Assembly: GCA_002189035.1 (NCBI GenBank)
Contig: CM007989.1
Coordinates: 1-64,000 of the forward strand
DNA length: 64,000 nt
Reading direction: 5' to 3'
Origin: Utricularia gibba
Taxonomy: Eukaryota; Streptophyta; Magnoliopsida; Lamiales; Lentibulariaceae
Shown: positions 51,401-63,301 of the stretch, in pieces
Position numbering within the stretch: the stretch's first letter is position 1
Layout of the letters: each line of letters starts with the position of its first letter
Translations under genes and position numbers: made by a program
The notes under the pieces: model-generated
Database searches by the model: none
What the model was told of the DNA's origin: nothing
Seen by the model: the letters and a program-made list of their open reading frames with translations, nothing else

Positions 51401-54400
51401 TCTTGTCAGAAGGTACCAAGTAAGTGTTGAATGCACCAGGTAATGATAGAAAGCGTGACCTCAGCATTTCAAGAGTTCGAATCTGCGGATAGATTAACAT
51501 ATTTTTGTGGCGAATCAACAAAATGAAATTTACTCCAACTGACAGTCATAAGTATCTGTGTGAAACATGAAACTCTCTAAATGAAAAGAGAATGTATATA
51601 TTGGGAATCTAGAAATAAAGCATCAGCTCTGAGACTTCTTTTCACCAGCATAGTTTGAAATGATGAATTAAATTCTGTTCTATAACAAAACTGGTAATTC
51701 TGGGGTCCAAAGATTAAAAAAGGAGCCGAAGTAAAATTTAAACTTTAGGAAAACTTAAGTACCTTCATGAAGATAAACGATGCACTTCTTCAAAGAAAAT
51801 TAGTTTGAAAATCAACATTATGGAAAAAGTACCATTTTAAGTTAAATGCTGGATCAAAAAAGGATGCTGCGGTTTCTGCGACAGAAAGTCAAGTAGTTCA
51901 CTAATTAAATATAGTGCCTATTACCTCACCAAGTCGATCAAATGCCCCAATGAACCCTCCATACAACGTAGAAAATATAGAATACCATATCTGGAGATCC
52001 ATGAAGTAAACCTGAATATCATAATATGAGACAACCATCACATTAGCTAGCAGAGTTAGGAAACGAATGGATGCAGGATTTATTGAGTTCAAACTGTAGA
52101 TGACAGTGATCAGAAACCCCACCAAGATTACTGGTGACCATAGTGCAAAAATGGCTCCAACATTGTACTGTGCTGCAATTTTAGTAAAACATCCATCACA
52201 AAAGAACCATAAAATTCAAATAAGTAATACAAAGCTAAAAGATTACCAGAATATGATACATACCATCTGGGAATAGCTCATGCCAGGCATATGCGACATG
52301 ATGAATATTCATGACATCTTTTGTAGGCCTCACCAGGGGTCTTATCTGGAGAGATGAAATAAAATAGGGAAAAACAAACTTGATAGCATACTTGAACATG
52401 TATCTAAAAAATAAGTATGTGAACGTACCATCATGAAAAAGCTGAACGCAAATTTTGAACAGAGGAGCAACACCCAGAATATTGTGTATCTGACAATTTC
52501 AAGAACAAAAAAATGAATATTACGAACCATCACATATCAAAGATAAGGGATTGAAAAAAGAACTTCCAGCACGCACTTGATCAGGGAATATTGACTTTCA
52601 TGCATTCCTCTTCCAACATAGATCGTAGGCTGCAAAATTTTGGACAAAAAAAAAAGTCACAGTCAATTCATTCTGTCAAAAGAAAGTCCTGTGCAAAAGG
52701 CTTCCAGCCTGTCCTTAAGAACACCTGTACACTTGGGAGAAGATGCATGTGAAAGGAACATCACTCTGAATTGAACTACTGACACTGAATGATAAATAAT
52801 GTCGGAACTCTATCTATCAGAAATTGTTTTGATGTTTAGTAGCTACCTCTCCCACTGCTAATCAGTAAGATTCTGACATGATATTTCACAAAATGCTTGT
52901 TTGAAGGAAGAGGGGAAAATACAAACTGCGTGTTGCATACCTGTGACCACCATAGGAGAAACCGCATGATAAGCCAATCAGAATTCTCAATCCAGCGTTG
53001 CAGCATTGGGAAAACAAACAAGGCTGCAGCTAGTAAATTTGGCAGCAAGTATATAACAACCGCCATGATATACAAGGGAGGAATACCCTTAAGTTTATCA
53101 AGAAAGGACAGCTCCTTGTGGACTTTGGAAAATGAAAATGTCTTGGTCTGGAGCAAATAGCATATGGGAAGGATGACTGACCAGGCTAAGCTGACAATGA
53201 CCTTCAGAACATTCCTCAGGACACTAGTAAACTTCCATCTAAGATAGCCTGGGTAATTCAGAATAAGATCCAAGATACCTGAACAGAAGTTTAGATATCT
53301 CAGATTAATAACCAGGGTCCATCTTCAATAAAAATCCAAGAAGCCATCTCCATTGTGATTTCTTTGTGCAAAATAAAATTAACATACTCTGGAGGAAGCG
53401 AAGAAAGGCAGCTGTAATAAAAATGCTCGACAAGTTGCGCAATGCATTTTTCTCAAAGATGTCAAATAGAGAAATATTATTCCAGGCCATGATGATCATT
53501 ATCTGCATTAGAAATAAAGCAATATCAGCGCATAGATGACACAGATAAAGCTTGTTATTTATTTAACGGGTTTGATTGTAGAAACATATCTTCCCTTGAA
53601 CATTGAACAAAAATTGTTATCAAAACTCAATGCTCGTACTTGTCCTGAATTCATTGACAATGTGGTACCTGTAGAGAAAGAACGAGAAACGTCCATAGAC
53701 GATCAAAACTTCGGAAAATATGCCAAAAAGTCCGGGTTTCAGCAAAGAAAGATTTCCCCAGCTTCCCAGGGTTGTTCTGAACTCCTTTTCCCTGACACAG
53801 TTTGAACATTTAGAATTCAAAAATTAAGCTTCACACCTTTTCTTCTTAATTATCTTCCATATCAGAATAAATTAAATCCAGCCAACGATATTCTAATTCT
53901 CATTGCTGTTATTACCTGTGCTGCATCTTGGGTTGATTTAAAAAAGTCACCATCATCACGCATAGGCCATCCCAAAAGGAAGCAATCTGATGACCTTTAT
54001 TAAGATTCAAAGGTCATATTAATCCCGAGAATTATAGCCTATAGTAATTGGCAAGTGCTATTCTCAATCAAAGTATTACCAGAAATACTCATTTAGATCA
54101 TCATAGTTGCACCAGGCCGTGTGAGGTGCTTTACCATTCTTGCTTTTCTTGGACTCCTGTAGACGTGTGAGGATCATCTAGTTGTGCTCCAAGCATGAAA
54201 AATTAGGATACACAGTTAAACCGAGACATTACCCTTTCAATCACTCGATAAATTGGCATTACAACTTTCCGCAAGAAAGATTCATCTTCCCCTCCAATGG
54301 AAGGCTTTATATTTTCTCCTGTGACAATGCTTACATTTCCAGCCAATAGTCCATGAAGTTCATATGCCATCTGAGTGTCCACATTAAGGCAGAGGAATTG

Positions 54401-56995
54401 ATCAAAACTATGTTCAGTATTTGCATCAGACTTGCAGCTAAAGAAAAGTGAATGATGATTCACAATTTTCTGAAGAAATAGTGACAACTCACGTTGTGAA
54501 AAATGTAGCACAGGCACTCCGGCATGAACCGCACATTTGCTGCTTCACCCCAGATAAGAAGATAGAGACCCATATAAAGTAACTTCCTTTGTTGCACTTC
54601 AGCCCGATCTTTAGGGAGCCTAACAGCAATCCATTATCAATTAATGTCAGTTAAAATGATCGATACAATAAAGACGCAATAGTTGAGTATTCCACCTTAA
54701 ACTGTGTTTTCTTCCCAAGTATTTACACCACGTCTTGTAGTTCTTGAAAAGCTTATTCATCAGCGCCTCAACAGCACGATCGTCAAGCTAGAGGAAACAG
54801 TAGTCATTCAATTATTTCACTTGAAATTGGTATCTTTCGCACAAATTGAACATACTGAGCTTCCAGACATTATGGAAAACACTATGCCAATTTAAGAAAG
54901 AGTCAAGTAGCATTCTCCTTTCACGTTTATAAAATTTCATATAGATCCTGAACTTCGAAGCAACAAGAAATAGATCAAGGATCTTACTATGTTGAGTGGT
55001 TCAGGCTTAGGGGTCAGCCTTATATGAATATTTGCAAGCAGCAGTATCAAATGCTCCCGTTGATTCCTCACGTTATCCCTCTGTAGAGGTCAAGTAACCC
55101 AGGTAACATTGATAGAAAACTAAGGAACAAATCCACGAACAGGTAAATACTTCACAACGCATGCCTGAAATCCAAACATGGCTCTCAACCAGTCCAAGAG
55201 ATCTAAATCTTCAGGCTTGTTCAGGTGTGGCTCAAGTGAGGGGGCCATTGTAGAGCACGTGTATTCTGTATAGCCGTTACAACAGCTTTCACCTGATGCG
55301 ATGAATGATAGCTAGGCTTTAAACTTTATGATAAGCATGCCACCTTTAACATGCATAACAATAAACAGACAGCCAATGAAGAACCTCTTCAATCTGCATA
55401 ATGGACTGAGATGCCCCTGCTGAGTCCAGGGGAAGTATATTATAAGGAACATAAATTTCCTTCTTTGCCTGAACATCATTGGCTGCAGCTATAATCTGCA
55501 ACAAAACAGAACATATCAATGTTGTTTTCTGCTACGTTGACAATAATGCTGAAATTGGATAAAACTCACCTCAGGAGCTACTTCTTCAACCTTCTCTGTC
55601 TTATTAACGGCACAAAGCACTTCAAAAAGCACACCAGCTGTGAGGTATGCTTTTCCAAGCATAGCCCTGGAAAATGTTGTGGATTATCATTTCCATAAAC
55701 GTTCTCGTAATCTTCAGCTAGTTGCATTTCAAATAGTTTGGGTGACCACCTGTCGGCCTGATCCCCTTGTTAAGGGCCACGACGTAGTCCTCATAGTACT
55801 GCTTGTAGAAGCTCTCAATTTCCCGAGCGTCAGTCTTCTTTACCCGGGAAGCAAGAGTTGAGGCATTATCCTGTATACGGAATTAGCATTATGCCCCACA
55901 AGTATGACAAAATGCGAAGAAATTCCAAATTTCGACTGATATTGTAGAGTCGGGGGCTTCGCAAATCGAAATACAGTAAAACAGCCATATTAACTCAATG
56001 TCCCATTTGTGTTTTCTTTCCCGAAATGCAACCTTTTAGAGGCAAGGAACATGGCCTTCATTCAAACATCAAATCTCGGAAGCCCCCACAAGAAAACATG
56101 GTAATCTATAAGATCCACCAATTATACAGTATTCTAAGAAAAAATGATATTTGCCTTAAATTTTGCATGATAGATCTAACTTAAAGCCATCGTAGGAAAA
56201 AATAAAATTAACGGCGATTGCATGCGTTCACGATGGTCATATAAATTATCTACACAACTAACAATATCATCAATACGTATTATCCTATGAAACACGGGAA
56301 AATGCTGAATCACAATTCGCAGCCTTCATCTTCCTGGTGAAACAACTGATGGTGACCAGTTTCCTGGACGACGAATTTTCCCGTTTTCTTCTAGATTCCC
56401 TCAAGGAATCAAGAATCCAAAAACTAAATAAATTAATCGATCGCTCCACCCAGCGAATTCCATGTGGATGTTTTCTTTTCGCAGGTTGTTCAGATGCTCT
56501 CCATCCTACCATTCAGAGATGACTAAAAAAAAAAAAAAAAGGTTTTAAGACCGACTGGAACAGAACGCATACCCTCTCAAGCCTTTGGTGGAGACTGGTT
56601 TTAAATTGCCGCACACCGCGTCCTCGAGAGTTAGGATCGAGTCTGTGCGCCTTGTCGAATGCATAAAACCGGCCTGAAATAAAATCAGAGAGCGATGCTA
56701 ATCAGTCAATCAGACCTTAAACTGAAAAATTGTGTATGTGTGCATTCGCGTTTTGTACATGCAACAGATGCCGTGTCGAGAGGAAATGGAAGAAAGAAGG
56801 AGAGCGCTTACAGAGGTACGCAACACGTGGGCGCTCATTCTGTATTTCAGCCGCCACACGAAGGATCGGAGCGATGGACTGCAGCGATGAAGGGACGACC
56901 TCGTTATCGAAAACCTCCAAAGAAAACGTAGTTGTTGCAGCGCTGCGCGAGGCTCGCCGCATAAGCGAAGGTTGTTCATTATGCCCAGTCGCCAT
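45494..56995 (-). CDS. CALS: Callose synthase (glucan synthase-like, CalS1-3 type)
   Basis: Plasma-membrane beta-1,3-glucan synthase making callose from UDP-glucose at plates, plasmodesmata or wounds. Start 56995 ([18 protein letters not shown]) is followed by [19 protein letters not shown] and, in exon 2, [20 protein letters not shown]. About 40 exons follow. The N-terminal part has [39 protein letters not shown] and [12 protein letters not shown], then a helix cluster ([26 protein letters not shown]). The cytosolic glucan-synthase domain has [81 protein letters not shown] and [20 protein letters not shown]-terminal helices follow and the stop is at 45494 (AGGKKNK). The early exon [20 protein letters not shown] favours the CalS1-3 group. 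Two conserved exons carry a missing G/C (55763-55766, 55240-55244), and one donor reads GA (51173-51174). Confidence 0.95.
47703..47762 (+). pseudogene. Orphan P-type Ca2+-ATPase exon fragment inside a callose synthase intron
   Basis: On the strand opposite to the host gene, in the intron between callose synthase exons at ~47850 and ~47550, the frame from 47712 reads [16 protein letters not shown]. This is the conserved P-domain segment of autoinhibited plasma-membrane-type Ca2+-ATPases (TGDN motif). After TGG the match ends. Neither flank shows further ATPase sequence, so it is a captured fragment rather than a gene. Confidence 0.75.
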
Positions 56996-58478
56996 TCACG
57001 AGAAGCACAAAGCTCAAAGGAAATGCAAAGATTCGCTCAGAGGAATCATCAACAGCAACTGTAAGGGGAACAGTCTCGAAACGGAATCAAACCTGGCGCA
57101 GATAGAAAGAGATGGAGTTATAGGTAGATTGGCGAGATAGAAGTTCCAGAGAAAAGGAGAGATCAGCCTCGAGGCGATCTTGAGGCTGAACAAAGAGCGC
57201 GGGAGTGAGGAAAGAGAATTCAAATCTGCAAGATGCCACGTGGAGGAAGATGGTCTCATTTGACTCTACATGCGGAAAACGTATGGGCGTTGTTTGTGCT
57301 TGGCTCGCTTTCTCCTCTACCACAGTAGTTTTTGGGTGAGTAAATTTTAACAACTGATAACAATATTTCCATATTCGAAGAAAATCCCAAGTAAAAATTG
57401 TTTAAATATATTGACTATAATTACAAATGTATTTAATAAATAAATTTTACATATCCATATTTAAAATGATATCATATATGTTTAAAATATATCATTTGTA
57501 GTAATTAATATTAAAAAATCAAATATATATATTTTTATTTTTATTAATATTTAATTTCTAAAGTTTGACAAAATTCTATATCTAATATTTCAAATCTCGC
57601 ATAATTTAATAAAAAGATGTCATTGACAATTTACAAATCAAAGTGATGGGGATTTCAATTCAGAAATTCGAAACACATATAAATTAAAAATATGAGATGA
57701 GTACCGCATATGAAAATACACCCCAGCATAAGGTTTATTCATAGAGACTTTCAAATCTGAAACTACAGAATAATTATTTGAGATATTATTAAATATTATT
57801 CAAAAAAATACGATCTATTATGCTAAATTTAAAATATACATATAGAATTAAAAAAGATATTTCTACAATAGTGTGCATGAATTTGAATGTCCTAAGTGTC
57901 AAAATCCTTTTTTGCATCAATCATTTTTTATCAATTCATGAAACAATAATAACCATGTGTTCGGGTTGATATCTCTAATGATCTATATATATCTATCCCT
58001 CATGTTGTACTTTGCATGATTTTTGTCCATATATTTAACATACAATATCGATTGAAGTAAAATGTTATATCTACATCTAACAATTTACCTGATAATAAAA
58101 AAGTCAAATTTTCTTTCCCATAACAATAACCACTACTTAGATGTTAGATTTTAAAAAAACTTGAATATATTATATAAAAATATTATCTAAAGATGATTTG
58201 TTGAAAGAATTCAGAGAAAAATTAAACGTGATTAATAAGAGAATCAATAAAATAAAAAACTTTTTTGAAGTATCAAAAATAATGTTATAATTAATCAAGA
58301 TTATTAAAAATATAATTATGTAACACAGAAGATGAGCAGAGCACAAGAGTGGAAAAGTGAGAGTTGTACATAAAACTATCGGGCGTCATTCCATTCCCTA
58401 AACCCACCAAAATCTCATCTCCTAGTACACGGGAACCAAGAGATGCTTTGTTTTATAACATTGAAAGAATCAGCTTGA
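56996..58478. other. Callose synthase promoter and AT-rich spacer
   Basis: 56996-57330 has higher GC content and is probably the callose synthase leader and promoter; it contains a CCACGTGG palindrome near 57236-57243 (G-box core CACGTG). From 57350 to 58360 the sequence is very AT-rich with no gene, transposon protein or clear terminal repeats that I can see. Confidence 0.5.
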
Positions 58479-61400
58479 TTAGGTCAACAAGAGCTTCACC
58501 TTTTCACCTGAAGCCCCGGGATTCCAGATTCCCTCCCCTTCCGCTCTAACGAGGTTTTTTTTTGAAGAACTTGCTTTCATGGCTGATGTAAACAAAGTAA
58601 AAATGTGTTTGGCATTCTCGGAAAACAAAGTAAAAATGACAGTAATTACCAGTATCTTTGTTGGCCCTAATGATCGTCCCTTTGGCTGCCTCGGCTGAAA
58701 ATTGCCCGACCAAAAGTTAAATTTCTCTAAAAAGAAAGTCCTTGCAGCGAGAAATGTTAAAGACACCCCTCGCTCCATAGAGAGAGACACCCACAGAAAG
58801 AGTGGCATAACAAAAAAATAAAGGCATAGCACGGAATGGGAGAAGACTTGTGGGCAGTGCAGTAGTGGTGTAGTGCCATGCATGAACGCTTGCATGTGGT
58901 CGTATCACAGAGTAAGCATGTGTTCTTGCCAATCAAAAAAGGGAAAAAAACTGGAAAATCCATATTTCACCTTTCATCCTTCGCTTATTCTTTGCTCTTT
59001 TTCTCTTCCTATCTGCTTTCGTTAGCTCGGCTTCTTCTTTGACTTCTCCCTTGCTGGAGAATATTTCTTCAGGAGCCAGCATAGCGGCATCAGACACAGC
59101 CAAAGGTGCAACCTTCAAAAACAGAAAAAAAGGCATGTTGCTCCCTATTATCCGGGCACACTCATGCGAATGACAAGGAATCAAAAGTGACACATTGTTA
59201 CCTCTTCAATTGCAAGGGCGGGCACATTAGCTTGTATGGACATATCCTCAATGACCTGCACAGGATAATGAGAAAAATAACAGTCTGTATTCCAGATGGC
59301 GAATCAACCATGCAGCTAAATAAAGAAGACAAAGCAATACCGGTTTAGGGGTAAAATAGAAATGAGATAGTGCGTCAAGCTTGATACACAAATTCTTGAA
59401 CAAAGAAGATGCCTGCAATAGAGCCAGCAGCATCAGTAATCCAGCGGATTGAAACCAATCAATTAACAGTACTGTGAATGAAAGATAAACTGCAAATAAT
59501 AGGTTCTAAGGTCCCAGGCACACACTTCTTTCTTCTGCTCATCAGCAAAAGAAAGTGCATTTGATACAAGGCCAGTCTTCTGAGCATATTCATCCTGCAT
59601 AAAACTTGGAAGGGTGAGGGAGTTGCCCATTATAAAAGTTGGATAACACAGACAAATACAGATTAAAAAGAAAGCGACTTTGACTCATTAGTCATTACTA
59701 GGACATAACATTTCCATATAATAGTCAACCTCATAAATTTCAGCTAGGCCCTTCTTGCTCTTATTCTCATCCTGCAAGTGAGCAAGTTCATTCGTGTCAG
59801 AAAAAAAATATTGATAAAGGTCGAAATATAATTCTAGGGTTGAACAATCACCAGCTCAATTTTCTCTCTCGTTGTCTTAGTTGGCAAATGTGGACGCTTT
59901 GGTATATCATCAAATCGCCCCTAAAACAGATAAAATGGAATAGATTCACTAACAGAACACTATAATGTTCGGAAATTGGCTACAGAGTAAGGAATGAAAT
60001 GAGACTTGGTTAACATTACTTGAAAAATAGGAGTACATCAAAACATTGTGACCATGAAAAATAAAATCAATTAAAATGGAACCCAAATTTTCATGTTACT
60101 TGTACCTCAGTGATACGTTTTTTGATCAACTCCTCAAGAGATTCAGTGACCTCCTCAGTGATTACTGGGACAGGTCTGACATTATGGTCAAAATCGAGAT
60201 CGACCTCAAGAGCGCTATTCTTAGGCCTTTTAGCAGCTGAAACCTGCCATCATGGGAAAAAAGACATCGATAAAAAAAATGATGGAAAATCAGGTTAGAG
60301 GATTGACTTTAAGTGGATCCCTTAAAAACATATTACCTCACCCTGCATAGTCCATGCTTTTGGTTCCAAGTTGGCTTTCTCCAATTTTTCTATCTCAGAC
60401 TGCAGTCTCTGTTGTTCTTTCTCATGTGTTGAAAGAGCTCCTTTCTTTGGAAACTATAGTTATATTGAAGAATGGAAAATCGTATAAGCATATGCAGTGC
60501 GGTTTCAGCTACATCATCATCCAAAAAGAATACACACGACCTGATCCATGTCCACGTTTTCTGATCCAATAGAGGTTTTGGGCTTTTTTCTCTTAGCATT
60601 TCCGCCTTTTTCAAAGAAGTCTTCATATCTAAGTGGAAAAAGCATGGACAAAATGCATCATTTGGAAAGCTTTATGAACCAAAGTACCTCATATCCGCTG
60701 CATTAAAGTTCCGCTCAATATAAAATACAGGAAAAATGCTGCTCATAAGCATAATTTTCATGGTCAAATAGAACAAATGCGGGTATCCTAACATACAAAA
60801 CAATGTGTGAGGTGGGTTGGGTTTGAATTAAAGAGACCGTTGGTCTTGTGCATTGCATGTGAATGCGATGACTAGTTCAAGGTTATGACCCTAGAATATG
60901 GAAATAAACTCAAGAAAGAAGGATAAAAGTAATAACAGCAGTAAAAAAAAAAAAAAAAAAAAAACAGGAAAACAGTAGCACATTACGAGTGTGGATCATA
61001 ACAAACAATGAACTTCAGAAAATTAATGGATCCAATGGAATAATATGCTATTGAACCAATATCAATCCACTTTCCTTGTCACATACAAACTGCATCCGAA
61101 AAAATAATTCAATTATAAATCTCGGAACTCAGGGAGAGAAGCATACCTTGCGTTTTTTATTTCATTATCATCACCGTCATTATCAAACCCCATCAAAAGT
61201 CCAAGCTGCACAAAAAAAAAAAAAAAAAACGTCACCACTAAAAGATTGCATCACCATGAGAGTGTAATAATCTCATAGACGACACACCGCAGGACAGATT
61301 CACATCAACCAACCATGAGGTCCTACTACTCACTAGGAATTATGGGACTTTCAGTTTACCTCATCATCAGAATCTTCACCTGCTCCCATTTTTTCTGGTC

Positions 61401-62040
61401 CCTCCCTCTTACTCTTCTGATCCAGACCATATTCCCGGGCCTCATCTTCCAGCAAGTAATCCTCCAGTTCCTTAATTTTTAAAAAGTCATCCTCCACTAC
61501 ATTCACGGTCTTTGTTGCACGTTCGCCATCGCTATAATCCTCTCGCTCTGCTTCTTCCTCTTCCTCTTCCTCATCCTCGTCTTCTTCTGCGTTTCCTTCT
61601 TCTTCATACTCATCAATTTCGTCCTCGTCATCTTGCCCTTCATCACCATGATCGTCATCCTCATTATCAATTGCTGCATCATGCTCAATCTCTTCTCTCC
61701 CACTGGCTTTTTCGAAATTAAATTGCTTAGCAGTTTCTTCCGCAACTTTCTCAAAATTCTTTACATGTTGGCGCAGTTTGGACAACAGAGGCCGCGCCTG
61801 AATATCAATTTGCTGCCATATCTGCTCCGCGTCAAAACCATCGGTATAAAGGCGAGGTAATGCTGATTTGGGAGCATGTGGATTGACAATTGCGAACACG
61901 TATTCTGAGGCTAATCGAGCGGCCTTAGAAAGCTCCGGCGAAGGCGAAAGATAGAGAGGCGCCTCAGTGGACGTCAACGTACGAAGTGCCTCCAAACCCG
62001 TATGTTCGTCTTCCATGGTGGTAGCGGCTAACGAGAGCAT
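58479..62040 (-). CDS. MPP10: MPP10, U3 small nucleolar ribonucleoprotein component
   Basis: Nucleolar SSU-processome protein required for 18S rRNA maturation. The ATG at 62040 begins MLSLAATTMEDEHTGLEALR (an ATG at 62016 is also possible). Exon 1 (to 61360) has FDAEQIWQQIDIQARPLL and a very long acidic Asp/Glu tract. Then LGLLMGFDNDGDDNEIKNAR, YEDFFEKGGNAKRKKPKT, the coiled-coil STHEKEQQRLQSEIEKLEKA with NLEPKAWTMQGE, EELIKKRITEGRFDDIPKRP, SLFKNLCIKLDALSHFYFTP and KPVIEDMSIQANVPALAIEE, VAPLAVSDAAMLAPEEIFS and the basic KADRKRKRAKNKRRMK. A further exon near 58654-58699 gives AEAAKGTIIRANKDT. The final exon (~58479-58581) reads AMKASSSKKNLVRAEGEG to a stop and does not resemble the usual MPP10 tail, so the 3' end is uncertain. 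Confidence 0.9.
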
Positions 62041-62324
62041 GGCATGGTCCACTGATAGGGTTTTGGTGGCGACTTAACAGCGGCCGGCTGATCTATGGGT
62101 GTGTGTGTTTCCCCAGTACTCACGGTGGTTACCGGGCCGGCAACTTCGGGAAAAAAAAAAAGGCTGTGACATGATGGCCTACCCGCGCATTCACCTGTGA
62201 CTTTGTTGGCTACTATTTGTGGCCCAGAAGATGGCTTAGGCCCGACTCGCCCAGGCCAATATGTATGCATTGTGTTTTATTTGCATTCTAAATATTAAAT
62301 AACACTATGAAGATAACACAATAA
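62041..62324. promoter_or_regulatory. MPP10 promoter with telo-box and TGGGCC elements
   Basis: Just upstream of the MPP10 start, 62056-62064 reads TAGGGTTTT (AAAACCCTA on the coding strand), a telo-box. GGCCCA at 62221-62226 (TGGGCC on the coding strand) is a site-II element, with AGGCCC near 62238. The telo-box plus site-II pair is characteristic of plant ribosomal protein and ribosome-biogenesis promoters, which fits MPP10. Confidence 0.6.
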
Positions 62325-62563
62325 AGTAGTGTTCCGGAATATTTCTCCGGATTATTTCTATTTTTCGAAAAATATAAAATAAAAGTAAAAATAATTTATA
62401 GAATTAAAGATGTTGATACTTTTAATTTTTAATGTTCATATAAATTAATTTTAAAAATATTTTTACTATAATTAAAAATAAAAATTGATTATGTTTCGTA
62501 CATAAATTATTTTTTTTATTTCAAAAATAAAAATAATCCGAAGAAATATTCAGAAACACTACT
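62325..62563. mobile_element. Foldback MITE, 239 bp, TAA target-site duplication
   Basis: The left end AGTAGTGTTCCGGAATATTT and the reverse complement of the right end AGTAGTGTTTCTGAATATTT are long imperfect inverted repeats. They extend about 70 bases (both continue CTCCGGATTATTT or TTCGGATTATTT, then AT-rich). TAA flanks both ends (62322-62324 and 62564-62566). There is no coding capacity. The TAA/TTA target suggests a PIF/Harbinger (Tourist-like) origin, but the family is inferred from the duplication only. It sits in the divergent MPP10-SRO spacer. Confidence 0.8.
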
Positions 62564-62566
62564 TAA

Positions 62567-63301
62567 AAGTCTTTATAAATAAAAGCAAGAACAAACCATC
62601 ACCTAAAACGGGTTAGAGTGTTGATGTGTTTACAAGTGAGTAGTTGTTTTTCCGGACGGTGGAGGGAGGAGCCGTGTAAATTTTGGCATTTAAGGCGAGG
62701 ACTTTGTGGAATAGATAAATTTTTCAACTTGCCCGTGTCGCCGCCCACGGCCTAAACCTATAAAACCGTCAGCTGTGAAATTCCATGGCCTCGACCCCAA
62801 GGAAACCTGGGGCGGTCGACTACAGCCGTGCGGATTCTGGATCACAAAACTTGGCGCGCAAGCCCTTGTTTTATAGCATTTCTCTCCTATTCTCCAGATC
62901 GCACATCCCAAGGTTTTCTTCTTCTTCTTCTTCTGTTTGATGTTGATCCTGCGAGCCATTTCGGAGTTTGATTCTGCATTTCAAGGTTCTGATTTATGCA
63001 TCTTTTTCTTCCACGATCGACTGTGTACGATTCTTCTTTTCTCTTGAGCACACATCACAAGATTTACGTCTGTTGGTTTTTTTCCCCATATAATTCCCAA
63101 CTATTCTTTGGCGATTAACGTTTCTTGTTGATTGCTGCCCAAGAAAACGTTTTGCGCAAGGTTCCTTCTCTTCTATTTTTCCTAGTCGGTCCGGTCCGGG
63201 CCGGTCTAACCTCTTGGCGACGTATCCTACTGTGCATACCGTTCATGCAAAACATTCGTCTCTAGTTCCTTATCGGAATAGTGGAGCATCGCCTGGTGCT
63301 C
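62567..63301. other. Promoter and leader region of the SRO gene
   Basis: Contains a CTT repeat (about 62918-62935) and pyrimidine-rich sequence typical of a 5' leader. A leader intron is plausible (GT-rich and AG sites between 62990 and 63160) but cannot be fixed. No separate gene is seen. Confidence 0.45.

Noticed and set aside
56285-56522. Open frames on both strands in callose synthase intron 2
   Set aside because: No recognisable protein features, and they lie between well-joined exons of the host gene.
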